From NCBI GenBank assembly GCA_963691705.1, contig OY829541.1:31632719-31696718 (forward strand): a stretch of DNA of 64,000 nucleotides, given 5' to 3'. Shown here piece after piece: positions 56,529-64,000 of the stretch. The stretch comes from Viola odorata (Eukaryota > Streptophyta > Magnoliopsida > Malpighiales > Violaceae). The notes under the pieces were generated by a model. It ran no database searches. It was not told the DNA's origin and saw only the letters and a program-made list of their open reading frames with translations. Numbering within the stretch: the stretch's first letter is position 1; the number at the start of each line of letters is the position of its first letter. The position numbers and the translations under genes are program-made.

Positions 56529-59500
56529 TGTTGATACCCGAATTTTGACCCAATTAACTTAAATCGTTCATTTTTTTCGCTCATTCTTGATCTTATTTTT
56601 ATTATTATTATTTCCGTTTATTTACTATTTATTATCTTGTTTTCTTTTGTTTCATGTTACATGGTTTATTTTGTATGTATTTTTCGTTCGAACTTTTATC
56701 GATTCCAATTAAAATTTCTCGTATCATTGGATCGAACAACAAAAACTAATCATACCCATTTTTCACTTTCACTTTACTTTACATTACTTTACTCATTTTT
56801 CCTCTCCACCATCCGAACATCATCATCTCTTTCCTTTCAATTTTATTAAAAAAAAACACCATCATCACACCCTCTCCCTTTTCCATTTTTTTCCACGGAT
56901 ACCAACATTGGATTCCTTTTTCTTACCTCACCTCTCCCATTGTCAAAGGAGATGGGAGACACAATCCTGTCCTCTCCATTTTTTTTAAACGGAACCCATT
57001 ACTCCTCTCACACTCACGTTTACTCTCCCTCTCATTTTTTTTCTGAAGAAACCATCATAAAAACGGGACCAAAATTCACACTCTCCCCCCGGACAATTTT
57101 CCTTCTAAAATTCTCTCTCACTCTCGGCAAACTAAGCAAAGCAAGGCAAGTAATTCCCATCTCTTTCATTCTACACATTTAATTAATTATTTGCTGCCTC
57201 ACCTCTATTTATTTTCTTGTTTTCCTGCATGTTTACTTCTTGCCGTTGCCACTGTGTCGACGCCGGGGCTGCTGCTTTGCCGGAGCTTTCTTCCCACCGC
57301 TACTGCCGCCAATGCCAAATTACCAAACCCAATCCCAATCCCCTCTACCAAATTAATCTTTGCCTCTGTCCAGTTAAATCCCAAGCTCCCCTGCCAAATC
57401 CAAAATCCATCACAAACCAATTAAATCAATCCCAATTAACCAAACCAATTAATCCATCTCTGCCAAATTACTAAACCCAGCCCCAATTAAATCCATCCAA
57501 GCCAAATTAAACCAAACTAATTCAAATCATCTCAGCCAAATCAATTAAATACGATTTTCCAAACTTAATTCAAACACTCACCCACTGCCGCTCCCTCACC
57601 GTCGCTGCTTACTGCCGCACCTTCGCTGCCAATCGCCACTGTCAACCACCCATCGCCGTCAGCCGAACCGAGCACCCGTCAAAACCAGCAACCGTCAAAT
57701 CAACCATCTCTCTGGCCCTCCGGCTAAACCCAAACCAAATCAAAACCCGGCCCAATCTACCCTCACCGAACCTCCGACCTCCAGCGCCTCCGCCAATAGC
57801 TGATGCCGCTCTTCCAGCACCGCCGCGCCTCCGCCGGCCACTACCCCGATCGCTGCTGCACCCAACGCTGCCCAGCCGCTGCTCACCACCAGTGCTTCCG
57901 CCCCTGTTCGCTACTTGGCCGGAAGAAACAAAAGAAAAGAGAGGAGGAGGCTACGGCCACCAAAGAAAGAGAGAATAAAAAACAAGGAAGAAGAGAAGAG
58001 GGTTGCATGCTGCATCCCTAAAATGAAGAAGGAATAAAGAAGGAGGAGAGGGACCTTGAGGGGGGTTGGGCTTCGGCCCAACCAAGGAAAGAAAAATGAA
58101 AGAATGGGTTGTGGCCCATGAGTGAAAAATAAAAGAAGTGGGCTGCGGCCCAAGCTTTTAATTAAATCACGGACTAACTCTTTCTTCATTTTTTGCAGGT
58201 ACCGAGTCCGTGATTACCATCCCGATTAAATGTTTTGCCAATTTCGATATCAGTGACATTTCTTTAAACTCGAGCTTTAGAGCTCACTACTCATTCGTTA
58301 GAATTGTTAATTTAATTTATTGTTTATTCGTATGCATGTTATTTAGAATCGTTAGAATTCTAATTAATCTGTTTACATGATGATAATGCGAATGAATATG
58401 TTTTAATTTTATGTTCGTTCGTATGCAGATATGATGCTATGAACGAATAGATTTTTATTTATGCTTATGAACGTGCGGTACGGATATGTGCTTATTTGCC
58501 TATTTTTTTGCTTGCATGTTCGTCATGATGATGTTTGACGAGTTTGATGGAGCTCGACGAGGAGTTCGATGTTCATTCCCAATTGCGGAGCTCGAATGAA
58601 GGATTTAATCGTTGTATTTATTTGTGAATTTGTAATTAATTTGTAATATTAATTTGCAATATTTATTTATTTTATTATTAATTATTGCCACTAATCATTG
58701 ATATGCAGGTAAAGCTCGTCCAGGTATGTTTTCATTTTTCTCTTTTATTTTGGATAAATGTACTTCAATTTACTATTAATCGTATGCATGATTATTTAGA
58801 ATTGTTAGAATTCTAATTAATCCGTTTGTATGAGAATTATTTTATATCAATAACTCCCTTTAAATAATTTCACTCGAATCGACCCTCGCTTGAATGAACT
58901 AGGCTTAGTAATTACTCAATGCTTATTTTATTAAATGCATGAAATTTGAATAGGATTAGTAATAAACATCACGCTTTAATTTAATTGCATGAATCCTCAA
59001 AACTTCAATAAATCCCCTCATATCAAAACGAATAAAATCAATCAAAGAAAACCAAACAAAGTAGTAATAAACATAGCATTTAAATCTTTTCCAATAACTT
59101 AGGGCTTCTCTAAAATTATTGGATAGTAAATCACCAAAGAGAATAATCACTTGAAAGCGAAAAGATAGTAAATGGGCCTTAAGCCCAACTCATAGAAAAT
59201 ACCTCCATATTTTTAATCCCTCTTATCTTTAGAGACCCCCTCCTAAAATGCGATTAAATCTTTAATGTTGAATGATCATTTAAATTATGCGTGTTTCGTG
59301 TGCGGCTCCGTCCCCACGAATTTATGCTTATCTTGATGAATGTGTATCGTGTGCGGCTTCGACCCCATGATTGTATTTTTAATTAATGTTATCTTGACGA
59401 ACGTGTTATGTGCGCGGCTTCGACCCCACTCCCCGGTTTTTTCTCTTTTCAACGTATTTTCTCGCATTCATATAAACGGTACTTTGCTAGTCTATGCATG

Positions 59501-60063
59501 CTTAGAATCACCTAGTAAATAGGATTATCATATGCATAGGCCCGGTGATGAAAGTGGCGTCGCTTTGGTAAAGATTAATAAAACGGTAGTAATCTCACCA
59601 ATTTTGCATGTAATCGGACTAATTTTGAACTTGGCTAAAAATAATCGGAATAGATATGAAACCAACCCTTTTATTTTGTTAGAAGATTAAAATGTTATTT
59701 TCTTTTAAACAACTCGACAATAATTAGGATTAAATCAATCAAACAGACCTAAGAACTAAAGCGATGATACCCCTCTGAGGGCCAAATTACTTGTTTTCAA
59801 CATGATTTTTGAACACCTCTTTTTTAGAACCGGTAACCTTTTTAAGGATGAGACTCGGGTGCCTAACACCTTCCCGAGTCCATAAAACGACCCCGAACCA
59901 TCGTTCTCGGGTTTAGACCCTTTCTTTTTGTGCCTTAGTTTTTATTTTATTTTCTTATTTTTTCGGACTTTTAGGTTTCCCTAAACCTTAGAAAAATAGG
60001 GTGGCGACTTCATTGTTATGTGAATTTCATTGCGTCCCGAATTTCGCTCGCGACGGTGCGACA
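56529..60063 (+). repeat. 3' LTR of element 7 (3535 bp)
   Basis: It matches the 5' LTR minus its insertion (3537 bp). Differences seen include a loss of about 20 bp near 58055 and a small replacement near 58425. ORFs in it are shared LTR sequence, not genes. Confidence 0.9.
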
Positions 60064-61928
60064 ATCATTAATGTAGTTACAAAGAAGATTCTCAGCAATA
60101 GTCCTAACCAGTCCAGTATTCTTGTGTGTTCCGCAGGCCACAAGCATAGAGCTCCATATGGTTTTATCGGGCTTAACTGGCATCTCAGCAATCAATAGGC
60201 CATAATCAACTTTCATAGATTCAAACATGATCCGGCAACCAAACCAGCATGTCTGCATGCGGTAAGGATACCAAGAAACGTGACTTCATTAGGCTCTACC
60301 CCAGATTGTATCATTTCTTTAAAAAATTTAAGAGCTTCCTTTGCTCTTCCGTTCTGGCCACACCCCAAAATTATTCCTGTCCAACAGATAACATCCCTTT
60401 CAAGAACACAGTCAAACAAAGCCAAGGCAGCCTCAATTTCACCACATTTTGTATACATACTGATGAGAGCAGTGACTGTAACTCCATCTGTTTCAAAACC
60501 ACACTTAACACAAAATGAATGAACTTGCTTTCCACTTGCGAGAGAAGCCAAACTTGAACAAACTTTCAGAATACTAGAAATAACATATTCATCAACTTGA
60601 AGACCCAAACGAATCATATCTTTAAATAGGGAAAAAGCTGGCAAGTTTGATCCCATCTTAGCACAACACATGATTAAACCAGACCAGGCAATGATATCTT
60701 TCTTTGGAAGCATATGAAACATCACAAAGGCGTTCTTCATATTGCCCAGTTTCGAGTAGAGATCTATGAGGATGCTTCCAACAATGTAGTCTAACTCATA
60801 GCCTCTGACAGCAATAATACCATGCAATTGAGTCCCAAGTCTCAAATTGAGCAAGTTGATGCAGACCTTCAAAGCACTGCTCAAAGTGTAAGAATCCATA
60901 CAAGCACCAGAATGATGAATTTGTGAAAGCATACTAGTGGCAGCTACATTCTGTTCATTGACAACATACCCAGCAAGCAAAGAATTCCAAAGTGCCAAGC
61001 TATCACCAATTGAACCACTGGAACGCGAGAACTGATCAAATAGCTTCGTGGCTTCAGTCATCGCTTGACAATTTGAATACATATCAACCAGCGCTGAGGA
61101 AGTGAAGCAGCTTGAAGCAAAGCCTGACTTTAAAATGTAACAGTGAATTTGTTTCCCCACTGCCATTTGACCAACATAACCACATACCTTAAGAGCACAT
61201 GGAAGCGTGAAATCATCGAGCTTAAGGCCTTCCCCATGCATCTTACAGAGAAACTCTAGCGCACCTAAACTTCTAATATCTGCGAAACCAGCAATAATGC
61301 TATTCCAAGAAACGACATTTTTCTCCGGCATATTAAAAAACAAATGGACTGCCTCTTCCATCAACCCTTCCTTACAATATCCTGAAATAATTGTGTTCCA
61401 CGAAGTCGCATTTGCAGCCAATAAAATCCCATCAAAAACTTTTCTTGCATCCCTCAAACTCCCTCATTTTATATACATATCCAACAGAGAGTTCATTAAA
61501 ACAATGTCATTATCAATTCTCTCTCTACAAATATTCTTATGAATCGATGTACCTAGTTGAATATCACCTGCAAGCCCGCATGCTTTCAGAACCACAGAGT
61601 ACATGAATGCGTTGGGAGCCTCTGATCCAGATTCTAGCATCTGGGTATATAGTTTGACAGCTTCCTGAGGCTTTCCAGTGCTGGTATAAGCAGAAACAAT
61701 AGTTGTCCAAGTAACGATATTTTTGTCAGGCATTTCATCGAACAGTTTACGCGCGTCGCTCAAAAAAGAGAAATCAACATACATTGACATCAAATTGTTG
61801 GCCACGTAGATGTCAGTGTGAGATCACCCGGCTTTGACTAACTGAGCGTGGAAAAAATTTCCATTTTTCAGAGCTCGACCCCGCCCACAATGGCGTAAAG
61901 CTGCCACGACATGTTTGAAGTCCACCAT
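60064..61928 (-). pseudogene. PPR (pentatricopeptide repeat) gene, main part, disrupted by element 7
   Basis: The probable start is at 61928 (MVDFKHVVAALRHCGRGRAL). PPR motifs include DARKLFDEMPDKNIVTWTTI, ATSWNTIISGYCKEGLMEEA, NVVSWNSIIAGFAD and DVICWTGIILGCGQNGRAKE. The E-domain context DKTIWSSMLVACGTHKN runs to the insertion at 60064. Defects: TGA at 61824-61826, TGA at 61464-61466 (a Cys position), a frameshift near 60235, and about 35 residues missing near 60200. It resembles Arabidopsis At4g08210 (from memory). Intact members are organellar RNA-processing factors. The C-terminus is at 46162-46301. Confidence 0.85.
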
Positions 61929-62093
61929 GGTTAGCCATGAAGAGTTACTTCAACAGCGTCTTTGGAAGGAGTTCTGTTCTCCAACCAGAAGATTTAGTAG
62001 CCTGTGGTGGAATATACCAATCCCCGGAAATGGCACCGTCGATTCCATCGTTTCAGCATGTGTGAAGTGTGCTTAGAAGAACCGCGGACCGAT

Positions 62094-62488
62094 TTAAATA
62101 ACTAAATCTGCTAATCTATTCCCAATTCTCCTACTAAAACTGAAACTCCAGTTAGGAAAATTCCTCCTCAAATAGAACACATCCTGAATGATTGCAGCAC
62201 AATCCAAATTTAATGGGCCTTCAGGGTTGTTGATCCGATCAATAATATCCTGAGCGTCGCTTTCGAAATCGACAAGTCCCCAGTTTTTACCAGCAGCCAA
62301 CCAGTACGCTTCTCTGTTGCTTCTGCCTCTGCAGTTTTAGCAGAAGAAAAAGGAACAGATTTCACACAACCATCAACTACCAGACCATGGTCATCACGAG
62401 CCATCACACCCAAACCTGTCAACGCATGAGAATCCGCCCAGCTCGCATCACAGTTAAGCTTCAACACACCAGCAGTGGAGGAGACCAT
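62094..62488 (-). pseudogene. RNase H-like domain of a plant LINE remnant
   Basis: LKLNCDASWADSHALTGLGV and a later WGLVDFESDAQDIIDRIN, then RRIGNRLADL, match the RNase H-like (RVT_3) domain ending plant L1-type pol. A frameshift near 62300 separates the halves. It follows the zinc domain at 62714-63188 in the correct order. Confidence 0.75.
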
Positions 62489-62713
62489 TCCCGTTGATCC
62501 AATAACAATTATAATTCAATGAATGCGGCGTTAAAGTGCTAAAATCATACAATTGTGTTCTTTGCTAAACTTGACTTCTTATTAAAATTGTTTACCTAAT
62601 TCATAACTATATAAAATTCATTCACTTATATACGTAACTAGCAAATTGGGCTCCGCCTTGCGTTGCGCCACTGATTTTGGTCGTTGTATTATTAAAGATC
62701 ACTGGAATGGTGA
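62489..62713. other. Non-coding interval inside the LINE remnant
   Basis: AT-rich DNA between the two LINE domains. Nothing else is seen. Confidence 0.4.
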
Positions 62714-63188
62714 TCAAATAAAAGAGCATTCATACAAACAACTAACATCCAAGAATCCCAGACCTTGAAGATGACACGATCCACAACGAACTCGAATTTT
62801 TTGGAAAATTACCGTGTTAGGCTCCACCCATACGTACCAACAAATAGCTTCATACAAGACCTTCCAGAATTCAAGCTGAAACCGACCATGTAAATGATTA
62901 AACCCGCAACAAGCTTCCCAAGCCAAATCAATGTCTGCAACAAAGGGTTCGGAGACCCCACCAATCTAAGAACCAAGCCCACACGGCATAAGATCCCTCA
63001 CAACCAAAAAGCAAATGTCCTAGAGTCTCCAAGGTGCAATTACAGCGAGGACAACCAGCAACAAGAGGCGAGATAATACCTCTACGTAAAAGGAAAGCTT
63101 CTGACGCCACCCTATCCTGCATTGTAAGGCAAATAAAGACATCAATCTTGAACGTTGCTAAGCCAACCCACGCAGAGGACAAGGACAT
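62714..63188 (-). pseudogene. zf-RVT domain of a plant LINE remnant
   Basis: Motifs TMQDRVASEAFLLRRGI, CPRCNCTLETLGHLLFGCEG and VWAWFLDWWGL are the zinc-binding region after reverse transcriptase (zf-RVT) of plant LINEs. It continues at 62714-62926 with FWKVLYEAICWYVWVEPNTV after a frame change. The RT itself is absent. Confidence 0.8.
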
Positions 63189-63694
63189 TAATCTCGGCGG
63201 ATCGGAAAATTGAAATTATTAGAAGGGTATTAATTTGATTAAAATAAAAATCATTCTCGGTGAATTTTATAAAATTATTCTAATAAGTAATTATATTAGA
63301 TTTAATTAAACCAAATTTACAAACACAAAAAAAAACTAATCATTTAATTTTTTTATGAATAAAATTTATTTATTTTTGTAAAAAGGGACTTAATTAATTA
63401 GTAAATATTTTTCTTTTTTTGACCTCGACTAATTTGTCTTGGAACCTACATATACCCCTTTCCCTTTATCGGTATAGTAATAAGGTGGTGAATAGTGTTT
63501 GACTTTTTTCACTTCAATTCTTATAGTTTTAAATTTTGTAATTTTCAAAAATAGTTATTATTGTGAAAATAAATAGTAAAAGTTTACAAAAGAATTATAA
63601 AAATTTTAAAAAAAATGTAATAAATATGAGCCACGAGAAAAAGATAATATGTAGGCAAATCAACTCTTGAGTGATTTTACCACTCTACTTTAAC
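63189..63694. other. AT-rich intergenic DNA
   Basis: No gene, repeat or RNA feature could be supported. Confidence 0.5.
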
Positions 63695-63696
63695 TA

Positions 63697-63941
63697 TTTC
63701 CTCCGTCCTAAAAAGATTATCTCTCATTTAATTTTTGAGGGTCCTAAAAAGATTGTCCATTTTCTTTTTCAGTACTTTATTTTCAGCATTACTCCTCGTT
63801 ATTACTCTCCACTTTTTATCAGAAAACAAAAAAAAATTTAAAAAAAAATTCAAAAAATACCAATTAAAAATACTCAATCATTATACTTTCTTAATATATG
63901 TGAAAAAGTCAAAAAATACAGTTATATTGGAATGAAAAGAG
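63697..63941. mobile_element. Decayed Stowaway-like MITE
   Basis: The left end TTTCCTCCGTCCTAAAAAG, a nearby second GGTCCTAAAAAGATTGTCC and the right end TTGGAATGAAAAGAGTA resemble the common plant ends CTCCCTCCGTCCC / GGGACGGAGGGAG. The ends are diverged and boundaries approximate. Confidence 0.4.
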
Positions 63942-64000
63942 TATATAAAATGTAAAGCTAATACATAAATAAAACATTGGAGATTTGTTTTGTGTTGCCA

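Larger units (their letters stand above)
46302..60063 (+). mobile_element. Element 7: 13.8-kb non-autonomous Ogre-like LTR element in the PPR gene
   Basis: LTRs at 46302-51166 and 56529-60063 both start TGTTGATACCCG and end GGTGCGACA. They are about 3.54 kb once a 1328-bp insertion in the first is removed. A PBS-like TTTGGCGACTTCACTGGGGA follows the left LTR. An AAAGAGGGGGCAAC polypurine tract precedes the right one. The flanks GTCAT and ATCAT fit a 5-bp TSD with one change. The 5.4-kb interior has no gag or pol. Long LTRs and this PBS context recall Ogre-type Tat elements (from memory). Confidence 0.85.

Overview
The window is plant nuclear DNA, almost certainly from a eudicot. It has intron-containing plant gene families (a C2H2 zinc-finger gene and a pentatricopeptide-repeat gene), Tat- and Ogre-type Ty3/gypsy elements, chromoviruses, plant LINE remnants and Stowaway-like MITEs. 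There are no rRNA, tRNA, CRISPR or bacterial-type features. Nearly all of the sequence is transposable-element DNA. Only two ordinary host genes were recognised, and both are split by LTR retrotransposons.

Bases 1-35588 are a nest of LTR retrotransposons, read from LTR ends, target-site duplications (TSDs) and interrupted reading frames. The outermost is a plus-strand chromovirus (element 5, visible 32105-35588). It is interrupted by a minus-strand gypsy element (element 4: LTR 31248-32104, leader, gag and protease back to 20367). Element 4 is interrupted twice: in its leader by a complete plus-strand gypsy element (element 3, 22953-30558, TSD CAAGG), and in its protease by a minus-strand Tat element (element 2, right LTR 19869-20366). 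A second Tat element (element 1, visible 1-8997) sits to the left, apparently inside element 2. Both Tat elements carry an extra gene on the opposite strand to gag-pol, with introns at matching positions, plus a tandem-repeat block between that gene and pol.

Bases 35589-46161 contain a probable TIR element with GGTTCGG-rich ends, then the C2H2 gene (38022-42609). Exon 1 of that gene is split by a 3.0-kb non-autonomous LTR element (element 6, 38136-41134) whose two LTRs look identical by eye. A foldback element, a LINE-type RNase H remnant and a palindromic MITE follow.

Bases 46162-61928 are a minus-strand PPR gene split by a 13.8-kb non-coding LTR element (element 7, 46302-60063). Element 7 has 3.5-kb Ogre-like LTRs, one carrying a further 1328-bp insertion, and two tandem-repeat arrays. 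The PPR gene also has nonsense codons, a frameshift and a deletion. The right end holds LINE C-terminal remnants and a decayed MITE.

Functionally, the elements with broken reading frames would need proteins from other copies to move. Element 6 shares its primer-binding site, a leader box and its polypurine-tract end with element 3, so an element-3-like relative is the obvious helper. Family names rest on motif recognition from memory; no database search was possible.
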